This document shows positions 9,564 through 16,740 of a stretch of 35,047 nucleotides of DNA, piece by piece. The stretch is from IMG/VR virus record IMGVR_UViG_3300031933_000381, positions 1 through 35,047 of that record; one strand, given 5' to 3'. Within the stretch, counting starts at the first letter, position 1. Every line of letters begins with the position of its first letter. Source of the stretch: a virus. Position numbers and translations under genes: made by a program. A model generated the notes under the pieces. The model did no database searches. It was not told the origin of the DNA and saw only the letters and a list, made by a program, of their open reading frames with translations.

Positions 9564-9748
9564 TTATATGCATTCGTAAGTCGTTTAGCCTCATCCTTTG
9601 CGGCTTTAAGACTATTAAATTTAAGTATGCCGTTACTGTCTTTGCAGTAGCTTGGCGCTTTCCCTTTTTGCTTTGCAATGACCGTGTAAAATTCAACGTT
9701 CCCTGTATCAACATTTGTCATATTGATTGCTTGAAATCGCATAGTCAT
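9560..9748 (-). CDS. Small conserved-looking tail-region protein
   Basis: A 62-residue protein between the tail tube and chaperone genes. The ATG overlaps the tube gene stop (TAATG) and its own TGA overlaps the next GTG, so it is tightly coupled in the operon. The sequence is basic toward the C-terminus (KAAKDEAKRLTNAYK) and shows no domain I recognise. An ATG six bases downstream (9742) is an alternative start. The tight overlaps argue that it is a real gene; its function is unknown. Confidence 0.65.
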   Translation of the reverse strand: MTMRFQAINMTNVDTGNVEFYTVIAKQKGKAPSYCKDSNGILKFNSLKAAKDEAKRLTNAYK

Positions 9749-10644
9749 TACTCAAACACTATCGTCAGTTCGTCATAGCCCGCGCCACTGGGTACTAACT
9801 TGCCGTCAAACTCATAACCAGTTAATTCTGATTCCAGGCTAGTGTATTTAGGCCAAGGCATTTGGTAGCGGCCAATAATAGTTACTTTTTTACCTGCGGC
9901 GGTACCGTGGGTAAATTCAAACATTTGCACCTTGCCCACATCATCAAACGGGTTAAAGGTGGCCAGTTCTTCGGCGGTTAGCGTAAAATTGGCGCTGCTT
10001 TCGTGACCGGTAATCATTATTTCTTCGTGATTAATGGCGCGGTCAAACACCGCGTTATTACCTAAGTCGACTGTGAGTTTGTGCAGGGTACGTTTAACAT
10101 CGTTAAGCTTAAAATCACTGCTATTACTTACGCCGAGCACTTCGGGGCGCACCCAACGATCCCAATCAACAGCAGGGGCGGCAGCACTTGCAACCGGCGC
10201 ACTAAATAACCCTTTAAACTGCCAGTTAAGCATGGGCTTGCCTTTTTCAAGCGCAAAGCTCACATTGCCTTTCATTTCACTAATGTTGTGAGTGTTTTTA
10301 CCAAAGCGTACTTTGCAGGTAACCGCCACAGCTGCGCCTTTAGTAAACGTAACGCTGCTTGCATCCGCCACTTGCACCATGCCACAGGCTAATAACAGCG
10401 GGGCAAACGCAGGCTCATTACCCACAGTGCCACTCATGGCAAGCGGCGTTTTAAAGTTAAGGCTTATATGCTCACCGTAAAACGTTTCAAGGCTGGCACC
10501 GCTGTAGCTGGTTTCTAGCTCGTCTTTTTCACTTTCGCTTTCAAGGGTCAATTCAACTTCACTGGCATAAATAGCATGTAGGCCTGTTAAGGTTGTGCCC
10601 AGCGCATCCGCTAAAATGAGTTTGTCTTTAAATCGCCAACTCAT
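9748..10644 (-). CDS. Major tail tube protein
   Basis: A 298-residue beta-rich protein placed between the tail terminator-like gene and the chaperones, where siphophages encode the tube subunit. The N-terminal part (WRFKDKLILADALGTTLTG) and the repeated alternation of polar and hydrophobic residues fit the tube fold, and the C-terminal half may carry an extra surface domain. The tube subunit polymerises around the tape measure to form the tail shaft. The start is an ATGA overlap with the upstream stop. Confidence in the role comes mainly from gene order, length and composition. Confidence 0.8.
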   Translation of the reverse strand: MSWRFKDKLILADALGTTLTGLHAIYASEVELTLESESEKDELETSYSGASLETFYGEHISLNFKTPLAMSGTVGNEPAFAPLLLACGMVQVADASSVTFTKGAAVAVTCKVRFGKNTHNISEMKGNVSFALEKGKPMLNWQFKGLFSAPVASAAAPAVDWDRWVRPEVLGVSNSSDFKLNDVKRTLHKLTVDLGNNAVFDRAINHEEIMITGHESSANFTLTAEELATFNPFDDVGKVQMFEFTHGTAAGKKVTIIGRYQMPWPKYTSLESELTGYEFDGKLVPSGAGYDELTIVFE

Positions 10645-10844
10645 GATTTAATCTCCACTTTAATCAGCTCACCACTTTTTAAGTTAAAAGCGCCGGCTAT
10701 CTCGTCTCTGTTACCTTTTGCTTTAGCTAAAGCCTGGTTAACGTTTTGGGCAATCGTCATCGCGCGGGACATTTTAGGCGTTATGTTAACGTCAGCCTGT
10801 TGTTCAGCGGGTTTACTCGATTGCGGCTCGGTCTGTTTGCTCAT
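10641..10844 (-). CDS. Small acidic/polar protein of the head-tail operon
   Basis: A 67-residue protein joined by ATGA overlaps both to the tail terminator-like gene before it and to the tube gene after it. The N-terminal third is rich in Gln, Ser, Glu and Lys and looks disordered; the rest (MSRAMTIAQNVNQALAKAKGNRDEI) is probably helical. No family is recognised. Its fixed place within an overlapping gene string supports it as real and probably needed for assembly. Confidence 0.6.
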   Translation of the reverse strand: MSKQTEPQSSKPAEQQADVNITPKMSRAMTIAQNVNQALAKAKGNRDEIAGAFNLKSGELIKVEIKS

Positions 10845-11284
10845 GGCATCACCTTCACAGTTACGGTATGTAGGCCAGTTACACTAAACTGGCACTGGTA
10901 AATTAAGTTATTAGTTTGCTTGCTAAGCTCAATTGTGCGGCCCTTATCAAGCTTTATAGGGTTCCAACCTGCGAACTGGCAACCTGCTACAGCGGTTTTA
11001 ACATCACTGCGCAATTGCTTTATTTGCATATCGCTATGGGCATTACCTGCAGAGCAGGGGATCACAATCATCACTGCAAACACATCTTTAATTTGGTATT
11101 CGTCAAGGCCATGTACTTCATTAGTGTTGGTGTTGTCATCGGCCAGCGGCAATACAAACAACTGGGCACTGTGTACAGCATGCTCGCGCACATGGTTAAA
11201 GTCGCTAGCAAACCCTACCGTTGCATTAATCACTGTGTTACTTAGCAGGGTTTCTATGTTGTTTAAATCAAAGTTAAATGCCAT
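10841..11284 (-). CDS. Tail terminator-like protein (Mu gp37-like position)
   Basis: A 147-residue protein upstream of the tube gene and downstream of the virion morphogenesis gene, the slot of the tail terminator or neck protein. The pattern (N-terminal helix LNNIETLLSN, later DEYQIKDVFAVMIVIPCSA, then a C-terminal strand QCQFSVTGLHTVTVKVMP) fits the small alpha/beta fold of Gp37-type and lambda U-type proteins. Such proteins cap the finished tail tube before head joining. A phased TTTAAA array (11261-11301) covers the first codons and the short gap upstream, so any protein bound there would sit over the start of this gene. Confidence 0.6.
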   Translation of the reverse strand: MAFNFDLNNIETLLSNTVINATVGFASDFNHVREHAVHSAQLFVLPLADDNTNTNEVHGLDEYQIKDVFAVMIVIPCSAGNAHSDMQIKQLRSDVKTAVAGCQFAGWNPIKLDKGRTIELSKQTNNLIYQCQFSVTGLHTVTVKVMP

Positions 11285-11301
11285 TTAAATGCTCTTTAAA
11301 T
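11261..11301. repeat. Phased TTTAAA octamer array 2 (four units)
   Basis: Octamers start at 11261 (GTTTAAAT), 11272 (AGTTAAAT), 11283 (ATTTAAAT) and 11294 (CTTTAAAT), all exactly 11 bp apart. The array spans the beginning of the leftward gene starting at 11284, the gap before it and the stop of the gene ending at 11296. Confidence 0.75.
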
Positions 11302-11718
11302 TAACCAATCAGTAATAATGTCGTTAATCTCAGTTTCTTGCACAGCAGCTATACCAATAATTGGCCGTGCGGGTAACTTAACGTTTTTATTGCGGCCCGT
11401 TTCACCACCAAAATGGTGTATTGCTGAGTACTTTTCACCTAAGCCATGCTCAAGCGTATTACCGTTTACGTTGTGCGTTACCGAGCCTGCAAGATTGCGC
11501 TCATCTGTTAGTGTTAAACCGGCACGGTCTTTTGCTGCTTGCGATTGCTCCCATTTACGGCCTTCGGGTGTTACTTCACGTAAAAATCGGGTAGTAACAT
11601 CCATGTCTAAAAATGCACCAATATCATCCAATACATCAGCGGGTTCACCACTTGTATTAGCAATTTGGGTTAAGCCGGTTAGCGCATTACCCGTTATATT
11701 TATAAATACACCCGCCAA
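11296..11718 (-). CDS. Phage virion morphogenesis protein (Mu gpG-like)
   Basis: The body of the protein (FINITGNALTGLTQIAN through PARPIIGI) carries hallmarks of the virion morphogenesis family (Mu gpG, P2 gpS): an early conserved strand, a central TRFLREVTPEGRKWEQSQ-like block and a HHFGG...LPARP C-terminal motif. The family acts in head-tail joining or tail completion. The frame is open up to an ATG at 11793, but that would read deep into the upstream gene. I prefer a TTG at 11718, two bases after the upstream TAA, which gives 140 residues, the usual family length. The unusual start is the main uncertainty. Confidence 0.8.
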   Translation of the reverse strand: MAGVFINITGNALTGLTQIANTSGEPADVLDDIGAFLDMDVTTRFLREVTPEGRKWEQSQAAKDRAGLTLTDERNLAGSVTHNVNGNTLEHGLGEKYSAIHHFGGETGRNKNVKLPARPIIGIAAVQETEINDIITDWLI

Positions 11719-11719
11719 T

Positions 11720-12187
11720 TTAATAACCTGGCCAATTAAATTGAGAGCCTGCAGGTTTGGTTCGCATCCCAGTTCTTGCACCTGCAGGCGCATCTTCCTT
11801 AATTTGGATCACACCTTTACTAACCTTATCTAGCATTGCCATGGCGTTACTTTTTAGGGCTTTAAGGTTTTCGTCAGCAATGTTAGGGGCTAACTCACAA
11901 TGCATTAAATCGTTAGCAATGCCTGGCAATACCGAGTTATTAATATCGTCTTGGTTTAATGCAAACCGTGCTACATAGCCTGCTATAACCGCATTTACAT
12001 TTTTTTGTGCTTGTACATACCAGGCATTAATTTGCTCTTGCAACTCGTTGTACGTTTCGCTTAAAAGCGCTGCTTCAACATCGTCGCGCGTTGGGCGGCT
12101 ACCTACCGCTGCAAACTTAGCAGTCGCAAATTGCAACAGCGTATTAATGCCAACTTTATCTATAACTGCTTGTTCTGTCGTAAACAT
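11720..12187 (-). CDS. DUF1320 head-completion protein (Mu gp36-like)
   Basis: About 155 residues from an ATG at 12187 preceded by TGAGGTG. The N-terminus (FTTEQAVIDKVGINTLLQFAT), then a helix with DDVEAALLSETYNELQEQINAWYV, matches the DUF1320 pattern. These proteins sit at the head-tail interface in Mu-like phages. It is the first gene after a strong terminator placed behind the major capsid gene, so its expression probably depends on readthrough. The remaining tail genes follow in an overlapping string. Confidence 0.8.
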   Translation of the reverse strand: MFTTEQAVIDKVGINTLLQFATAKFAAVGSRPTRDDVEAALLSETYNELQEQINAWYVQAQKNVNAVIAGYVARFALNQDDINNSVLPGIANDLMHCELAPNIADENLKALKSNAMAMLDKVSKGVIQIKEDAPAGARTGMRTKPAGSQFNWPGY

Positions 12188-12203
12188 GGGCACCTCAGTT
12201 AGT

Positions 12204-12240
12204 AAAAAAAGGCCCCGAGCAATTCGGTACTGGGGCCTTT
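12204..12240 (-). terminator. Rho-independent terminator after the major capsid gene
   Basis: AAAGGCCCC (12208-12216) pairs perfectly with GGGGCCTTT (12232-12240). Read leftward the stem is followed by seven T. It follows the capsid gene stop (12264) and precedes the DUF1320 gene, which has no obvious promoter of its own. Confidence 0.85.
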
Positions 12241-12263
12241 ACACAGGGAACAACAATAATTAA

Positions 12264-13199
12264 TTACGCTGGTGTCAGCACGTTGGTAAGCAAAATACCG
12301 CAGTCTTTTGCAATAATTTGCTCTTGCACCGATTCGCCTACCATAATTTCAACCCCACCATTTATGCCCGCAGCTACGTCACGGTTGCCCGATGTACGCG
12401 AGCCATAACGTGCAGTGAGTGCAAAGGTCATGCGGTTGTTGTTAAACGACGCTAGCGGGTCGTGGTAAGTAAACGACAAGGTATCTTGCCAAACCTTTTG
12501 TAAGTTAACGGCTTGGCCTTTTTTAGCCGTGTTTAGGCGCGCTTGGCCAACGGTTATATGCTCAAGCTCTAGCACTTCTTTAATGTAGCTCCACGGCACT
12601 AAGCCCTGGTCGCCACTAGTGCCATTAAACGCTTTAAGTAACTTAGGGTGTGTACGCAGTTTAGTTGCCACGCTTTGCGATAATGTCATTGCATTAGGGC
12701 GCATAAGTGGTGCATCTAGCATTTCTAAAAAAAACGGTAAAATATCAAGTGCAGGGTCATCTAAACGTTTTTGGCCTGCTGCAGCTAACGATTGAGTACT
12801 GCCAAAGTTAGCGGCTTTGTTATACATAGTTGCCACACGTATTTCACGGTTCAGCAAAACTAAGTCAGTTAAGCTCTCCGCTGCATGAGTACGCGGGTTG
12901 TAGTTTGCTGGCGCATTGGTTACATCATCATTTGGCACCACATCAGATAAACCATGATCAACCACTGAGCCGGTTTTCTCTTCAACACTAAACTCAACTT
13001 GATTCGGCGATGACTTACGGCCAATTTTATCGTCTACAACGGTAAACTTTTCGCCTTTTTTATACTCGGTCCACTTATAGTTACGTAAACCAACGGGTGA
13101 ATAGGGCGCAAGTGTGTCTGCAACTAACGCTCTATTACGATAAGCAATGGCTATGGCCGTTTGCTCAACATCGGGGGTAAATGGCATACCATTACTCAT
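12264..13199 (-). CDS. Major capsid protein (B3/Mu-like)
   Basis: A 311-residue protein following the protease/scaffold and decoration genes, the standard place for the coat protein. The N-terminal block (DVEQTAIAIAYRNRALVADTLAPYSPVG, then KGEKFTVVDDKIGRKSSPNQVEFS) is typical of the capsid family found in transposable siphophages. The HK97-type fold is expected from the family, not visible directly. The ATG has GAGG seven bases upstream. A strong terminator behind the gene would make this and the two genes before it more abundant than the tail genes, which fits the many copies needed. Confidence 0.88.
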   Translation of the reverse strand: MSNGMPFTPDVEQTAIAIAYRNRALVADTLAPYSPVGLRNYKWTEYKKGEKFTVVDDKIGRKSSPNQVEFSVEEKTGSVVDHGLSDVVPNDDVTNAPANYNPRTHAAESLTDLVLLNREIRVATMYNKAANFGSTQSLAAAGQKRLDDPALDILPFFLEMLDAPLMRPNAMTLSQSVATKLRTHPKLLKAFNGTSGDQGLVPWSYIKEVLELEHITVGQARLNTAKKGQAVNLQKVWQDTLSFTYHDPLASFNNNRMTFALTARYGSRTSGNRDVAAGINGGVEIMVGESVQEQIIAKDCGILLTNVLTPA

Positions 13200-13240
13200 G
13201 GCAAATCCTCACTATTAATAATTAAGTTAACCCAAGCGCC

Positions 13241-13636
13241 TTAAGCGCTTGGAATTGTTGCTACTACATGCGGGTTTAAAAACACGTCGCCAATCACTCC
13301 AGCTTCGCCGTCTTCCATTACCCAACCTGCAACGTATACTTCGGTTTGGCCCACAAAGTTAGCAGGGTCAAACTCAACGGCTTTACCTTCGCTATCAGCA
13401 ACAATTGGGGTGCCTGCAATTAACGCTTCACCAAACTCAACAGGCGCGCTTTGTGTCATCACCACATCAACACGTAAATGCTCGTCAGTGCCTTGCTCGG
13501 TAACACCGGCATACATTGCGCTAGCATCCACCGCTAACCCAACATGAAAGTCAGCCGCAGCCGATACAACCACTAAACGGTTAGCCGGTATAACGTCTTC
13601 AGCGCTAAAGTTTCTTATAAATCCTGGTTGTGCCAT
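13241..13636 (-). CDS. Capsid decoration / cement-like protein
   Basis: A 131-residue, beta-rich, acidic protein between the scaffold and the capsid gene. The sequence (DVIPANRLVVVSAAADFHVGLAVDAS ... VFLNPHVVATIP) follows the pattern of small capsid cement proteins encoded in this slot (DUF2190-like and similar families). Such trimers or dimers bind the capsid surface and stabilise it after expansion. The family name is uncertain; position and composition are the main support. Confidence 0.7.
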   Translation of the reverse strand: MAQPGFIRNFSAEDVIPANRLVVVSAAADFHVGLAVDASAMYAGVTEQGTDEHLRVDVVMTQSAPVEFGEALIAGTPIVADSEGKAVEFDPANFVGQTEVYVAGWVMEDGEAGVIGDVFLNPHVVATIPSA

Positions 13637-13640
13637 GGTT

Positions 13641-14093
13641 TTACGCCTTTTTAATGTGGTCTAACGCGGCAGTAATGCTAATTTCAATGCCTTTGCTAGA
13701 TTGTGATTGTTGAAATTCCAGCGCTTTTGCTGCCAATGTTTCTGCACTGTCGTCAGTCACTTCGCCGTCTTTATCGTCCTTGTTAAACTCGTGAGTTAAA
13801 CCCGTTTGCTCAGGCAAGCCCTTTAAAAAGCCTTCAAACCACGCAGCAGGTTTAAGTTCCTGGCTTTTACCGTCTGCGGCAGCAAACTCAAAAGTGGTGT
13901 CGCCGTCATCAAGCTTGGCCATAAACTCAGCCACACCCTCTGTGTTTGTTAAGCGCGGGGCTTTGCCGCCATTAATTTCGGTGTTAATAAAGGTGTTAGC
14001 CGCTGCAACACGCTGCGCGAATTCAAGCTGTGCGTTTTTAGCGTTAGCTGCATCAATCTGGTCTTGCAGCGCCTTTCTTTCTTTTTCATCCAT
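13641..14093 (-). CDS. Nested head scaffold protein (Mu Z-like)
   Basis: In-frame internal gene of about 150 residues starting MDEKERKALQDQIDAANAKN. GAGGA at 14101-14105 lies seven bases before the ATG, a well-placed ribosome binding site inside the longer gene. The product would be the free scaffold, made in excess over the protease fusion, as known for Mu Z within I. The sequence is helical and charged throughout, as scaffolds are. Confidence 0.7.
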   Translation of the reverse strand: MDEKERKALQDQIDAANAKNAQLEFAQRVAAANTFINTEINGGKAPRLTNTEGVAEFMAKLDDGDTTFEFAAADGKSQELKPAAWFEGFLKGLPEQTGLTHEFNKDDKDGEVTDDSAETLAAKALEFQQSQSSKGIEISITAALDHIKKA

Positions 14094-14798
14094 TGCATGG
14101 TCCTCATGGGTGGGTGGTGTGGCATTGCTGTTATTAATAGCGTCGCCTTTACTAAATTCGGCTCCCTCGCCACTATTCACCTTGGCACGTTCGTGCTCAG
14201 CAATAATGGTTTCTTCTTTTAACCATTCGCTTTCGTAGTCGGGCACAACTTTATCAGCCGCTTCACTGCCAAAACGGTCAGTTATAAAGTTGCGTAAATT
14301 GCCCATTAGGCGGGTAAGGGTGTTTGATGTGCGCAGCGATATGTTGTCAATATCACCGGCAGCAAATTCTAGGGTTAGGGTATCGGCGTCATCCGCTTGG
14401 TTAAACTGCCAGGCTAAACCGTCAACGGCAGGGGGCTTGCCCCCTAAATAACCAATGTGGGCAAGTTGGTAGCCATTAGCTACCTTTTCAAGCTTAACCG
14501 AGCGGTTAGGGTATCGCTTGCTTTGTACCGCTTGAGCAAATTCAGCACACACATCTTCTGCTTTAGCAAACAAAGAGCCACCTTCTGCTTTTAGCTCACT
14601 GGCCCAACCCCACGCAGGGTCGTCCATTTTAGGGTGTCCAATAACCAGTGGTGCTGTTTTAGGTTTAAAGTTAGCGACTACGCTGTTTAAATCAGCGTCG
14701 CTAAATGTGTGCTCAACGCCTTTAGAGTCGGTTTGTGTGCCAGCTCTAAATACTTCAAACCAATCAAATTGGGTGTTTTTGTTTGTTTTGTCTGCCAT
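13641..14798 (-). CDS. Head maturation protease-scaffold fusion (Mu I-like)
   Basis: A 385-residue protein. Residues about 1-150 match the Mu I protease domain (WFEVFRAGTQTDSKG, NFKPKTAPLVIGHPKMDDPAWGWASELK, YPNRSVKLEK, AHIGYLGGKPPAV); the GHP region and the later NRSVKL block are family hallmarks. After a polar linker (about 205-235) comes a Lys/Gln/Glu-rich helical scaffold part (236-385). The protease cleaves scaffold and capsid protein during maturation. An internal ATG at residue 236 has its own ribosome binding site, reproducing Mu's nested I and Z genes. It is first in the leftward capsid operon, behind a predicted activated promoter. Confidence 0.88.
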   Translation of the reverse strand: MADKTNKNTQFDWFEVFRAGTQTDSKGVEHTFSDADLNSVVANFKPKTAPLVIGHPKMDDPAWGWASELKAEGGSLFAKAEDVCAEFAQAVQSKRYPNRSVKLEKVANGYQLAHIGYLGGKPPAVDGLAWQFNQADDADTLTLEFAAGDIDNISLRTSNTLTRLMGNLRNFITDRFGSEAADKVVPDYESEWLKEETIIAEHERAKVNSGEGAEFSKGDAINNSNATPPTHEDHAMDEKERKALQDQIDAANAKNAQLEFAQRVAAANTFINTEINGGKAPRLTNTEGVAEFMAKLDDGDTTFEFAAADGKSQELKPAAWFEGFLKGLPEQTGLTHEFNKDDKDGEVTDDSAETLAAKALEFQQSQSSKGIEISITAALDHIKKA

Positions 14799-14833
14799 GT
14801 TCCAAGTGCCAATAAACTAACTAAGTGGCACCC

Positions 14834-14879
14834 AGTGTATGCGGGGAGTGGCTATTGAACCGCTGGAAAAGACTTTACA
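14834..14879 (-). promoter_or_regulatory. Predicted activator-dependent promoter of the capsid operon
   Basis: Motif copy GCTGGAAAAGACTTTACA (14862-14879) is exactly 22 bp from TACACT (plus-strand 14834-14839) in the leftward direction, 64 bases before the protease start. Rightward, TATAGG at 14902 is a weak possible -10 for the 14944 operon, so the site may serve both sides. Confidence 0.65.
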
Positions 14880-14943
14880 GCGTTAACAATGGGGTAACCT
14901 ATATAGGCTAAGCGGGTATCAACCACACTGCAAGGAATATTTT

Positions 14944-15159
14944 ATGGCGCACTGCAATTTATGTAACAACCCTCTAACTCAAGGCGAAATAACGTTTCTT
15001 GACGGCCAATGCTCAAACTGCGAATTTGATGCCCACGCCCAGGCGTTCTCACTTTGTAAGTCCTGCAATAGCCCACTGTACACACCCATTAAGTTAAACG
15101 GCGAGTTTTACTGCTCAAATAAATGCGCGCATAAAAAGGAGCCAAGACGTGGGCGTTAA
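14944..15159 (+). CDS. Small zinc-ribbon protein
   Basis: A 71-residue protein with four cysteine pairs: CNLC (4-7), CSNC, CKSC and CSNKC. Two small zinc ribbons or knuckles are likely. The C-terminus is basic (HKKEPRRGR). It opens a three-gene rightward operon with a membrane-anchored peptide and an XRE regulator and lies directly opposite the leftward capsid operon. Its function is unknown; nucleic-acid or protein binding are the usual roles of such ribbons. Confidence 0.65.
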   Translation: MAHCNLCNNPLTQGEITFLDGQCSNCEFDAHAQAFSLCKSCNSPLYTPIKLNGEFYCSNKCAHKKEPRRGR

Positions 15160-15352
15160 ATCAAAAACGATATTAACCATGCTTGCTGTGGTATTGGGTT
15201 TTTCATTGGGAATTAAATACATTAATAACCAATATAAACTTGCAGCATTAAAACAGCAGCATCAAAAGCAACTATTAAAAACACAGCAGCGCCATGCTGT
15301 TGTTATGTATTTATTACGTTATCAACAAAGCGAAAGTACACAATGCAATTAA
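15149..15352 (+). CDS. Small single-pass membrane protein
   Basis: A 67-residue protein starting at a GTG that overlaps the previous gene; AAGGAG lies seven bases upstream. Residues about 8-25 (ILTMLAVVLGFSLGIKYI) form a single membrane segment, followed by a Gln/Lys-rich, probably coiled-coil tail. The build is that of a very small inner-membrane anchored coiled-coil protein. An i-spanin-like role is possible but no outer partner is visible. It overlaps the XRE gene by 10 bases. Confidence 0.55.
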   Translation: MGVKSKTILTMLAVVLGFSLGIKYINNQYKLAALKQQHQKQLLKTQQRHAVVMYLLRYQQSESTQCN

Positions 15353-15699
15353 CACTCTTTGGAAAAGCGGTTAGAAAGGCACGTATTGACTCCGGCTGTA
15401 CATTAAAAACAATGGCGCACGAATTAAATATTTCAATATCATATTTAAGTGCGCTTGAGACAGGTAAGAAAAAAATAAGCCCAAAATGGGTGAAGTTAAT
15501 AGAGCAGTATTTTTTGTCTAATAAAATTTATATCCATAACTTAAAGTCACTTGCCGACTTATCCAATAATTCAGTGTCATTACTTGGCTTGCCCAAAGAA
15601 CACAAAATGCTAATTGTCCATATCGCCTCATTACAACTTACGAGTGAGCAAGTTCAGCAAATTACAAATTCATTACCACAAACTAACTACCACCTTTAA
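15343..15699 (+). CDS. XRE-family HTH regulator
   Basis: A 118-residue protein with an N-terminal helix-turn-helix (about 6-60: GKAVRKARIDSGCTLKTMAHELNISISYLSALETGKKKISP), a clear Cro/XRE pattern. The C-terminal half is polar and helical and could dimerise. It is last in the small operon at 14944. The stop codon lies inside the first unit of TTTAAA array 3, so this protein is a reasonable candidate to bind those repeats, though nothing in the sequence proves it. It is separate from the main lysogenic repressor and might control the neighbouring accessory genes. Confidence 0.8.
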   Translation: MQLTLFGKAVRKARIDSGCTLKTMAHELNISISYLSALETGKKKISPKWVKLIEQYFLSNKIYIHNLKSLADLSNNSVSLLGLPKEHKMLIVHIASLQLTSEQVQQITNSLPQTNYHL

Positions 15700-15754
15700 A
15701 TCCAAGTTAAACCATGTTTAAACCCTGTTTAAATTTAACTGAGCGTGTTTAAAC
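15694..15754. repeat. Phased TTTAAA octamer array 3 (five units)
   Basis: Octamers start at 15694 (CTTTAAAT), 15705 (AGTTAAAC), 15716 (GTTTAAAC) and 15727 (GTTTAAAT), exactly 11 bp apart, with a further GTTTAAAC at 15747 (20 bp on). It begins in the last codon of the XRE gene and runs into the 220-base gap before the gene at 15920. The rest of that gap holds an inverted repeat (15826-15858) and a hairpin (15861-15894). Confidence 0.75.
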
Positions 15755-15825
15755 GGTTTTGAGTTAAGCCATCATAGCCACAAAATTAAGTAGGGCGCTT
15801 AAAATCGCTTACAGGCATTAATGAG

Positions 15826-15858
15826 TTTTTAGCCTTTTTCAAAAAGCTGTGCTAAAAA
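15826..15858. repeat. AT-rich inverted repeat
   Basis: TTTTTAGC (15826-15833) pairs with GCTAAAAA (15851-15858), with CTTTTTC-AAAAAG nested between. It could be a weak terminator for the XRE operon or part of the promoter region of the next gene. Confidence 0.4.
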
Positions 15859-15860
15859 AT

Positions 15861-15894
15861 AAGCCCCCGCTGCATTTAAATACAGCGGGGGCTT
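15861..15894 (-). terminator. Hairpin terminating leftward transcription, cassette 1
   Basis: AAGCCCCCGCTG (15861-15872) pairs perfectly with CAGCGGGGGCTT (15883-15894). Read leftward the stem is followed by ATTTTTTA, a good rho-independent terminator for transcription entering from the gene at 16207. It lies in the 5' leader of the rightward gene at 15920. A near copy occupies the same place in cassette 2. Confidence 0.75.
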
Positions 15895-15919
15895 AACCCA
15901 ACATAAAAAAGGAAATGTA

Positions 15920-16174
15920 ATGCCTGTAAAAAAACGAGTCATTGCTGACTTAGCAGCAAAAATATTTGCCAACCAACACATCAACAATACAAACCAACAT
16001 ATCGACCCCAGCTTTGCCATAGAGCAGGCAGAGGTTTTTTATAACACCCTTAACGATAAAGGCTATGTTGTAAAACCCTCAAACCAAGACATGTCCTCCA
16101 AAGACTTTCTTGCTGAAATCGACGGCATAACTGATCAAATGAATAAAACTATCAAAGAGCGCGAGGCCAAGTAG
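15920..16174 (+). CDS. Small accessory protein, cassette 1, with TerL-like C-terminus
   Basis: An 84-residue protein. The central part (IADLAAKIFANQ ... AIEQAEVFYNTLNDKGY) resembles the 70-residue protein at 16928 (IAYTAANILASD ... ATEKALSLYSVLTGAGI), so the two look like paralogues. The C-terminus (DMSSKDFLAEIDGIT and on) closely resembles residues 3-28 of the large terminase at 28149 (DMNSREFLAEIEQIT). The start has AAGGAAA upstream within a leader shared with cassette 2. It converges on the leftward gene ending at 16207. Function unknown; a helical protein that touches the packaging machinery is one possibility. Confidence 0.7.
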   Translation: MPVKKRVIADLAAKIFANQHINNTNQHIDPSFAIEQAEVFYNTLNDKGYVVKPSNQDMSSKDFLAEIDGITDQMNKTIKEREAK

Positions 16175-16180
16175 TAAACA

Positions 16181-16203
16181 TAGCAGGCCGCAATGGCCTG
16201 CTA
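16181..16203. terminator. Hairpin between convergent genes
   Basis: TAGCAGGCC (16181-16189) and GGCCTGCTA (16195-16203) pair perfectly around a five-base loop, seven bases after the stop of the 84-residue gene. The following AATTTC is only a weak T tract. Confidence 0.55.
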
Positions 16204-16206
16204 ATT

Positions 16207-16740
16207 TCATCGTTCGTTCAATATTTTAACAAGGGTATCTGCCATATGAGCAAAACCTTCAAGAACCTGTTTTCTTATTTCGCTACTGCGCTCATCCAAC
16301 TCGCCTTTACTGATTTTTTTCTCAAGGCGGCTATTCAAATCCAATACATGATCGCAAAGCCTCAAAGCGCCTGTGTTATTCGCGTTACTCGCTTTAATTA
16401 GCTTATCAATCTGCTCTTGTTGCTGCGCAATCATCTTCGCAAACGACTGGCGCTCAGTCTTGGTGACAGGTTCTTCTTCACTAAGCGGTGCTTCTTTTTC
16501 AACGGGCTCTTGGTGTACTGCGTCTTTAGCGCTATCTTTGCCCATGTCGAAAGCAAGGTCATTGGCAAGTAAGTCGTGCCCACTTAGGGCATCTGGCCCC
16601 GCAGCGTAAGCCGCAATAAGCAATGGGCGGTTACTGTAGTTAATGCCCATTTGCTTGCATTCTTTCTTAACCAGCTCTACAACCCGCTGGCTAATAACAA
16701 GCGATTCATTAACCGTCATACTATGTAGCTTATTCACCAT
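16207..16740 (-). CDS. Accessory protein of cassette 1, coiled-coil
   Basis: About 177 residues from the ATG at 16740 (a GTG at 16737 has better spacing to the GGAG at 16745-16748). The frame is open further upstream, but that part is the promoter/leader shared with cassette 2 and is unlikely to be translated. The N-terminal half is helical (ESLVISQRVVELVKKECKQMG), then an acidic Pro/Glu-rich linker, then a long charged coiled coil to the C-terminus. No family is recognised. It is driven by a predicted activated promoter, so it is probably made late in infection together with virion genes. Confidence 0.65.
   Translation of the reverse strand: MVNKLHSMTVNESLVISQRVVELVKKECKQMGINYSNRPLLIAAYAAGPDALSGHDLLANDLAFDMGKDSAKDAVHQEPVEKEAPLSEEEPVTKTERQSFAKMIAQQQEQIDKLIKASNANNTGALRLCDHVLDLNSRLEKKISKGELDERSSEIRKQVLEGFAHMADTLVKILNER

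Noticed and set aside
11719-11793. ATG at 11793 as start of the virion morphogenesis gene
   Set aside because: It would overlap the DUF1320 gene by 74 bases and add residues not typical of the family; a TTG just after that gene's stop is favoured.
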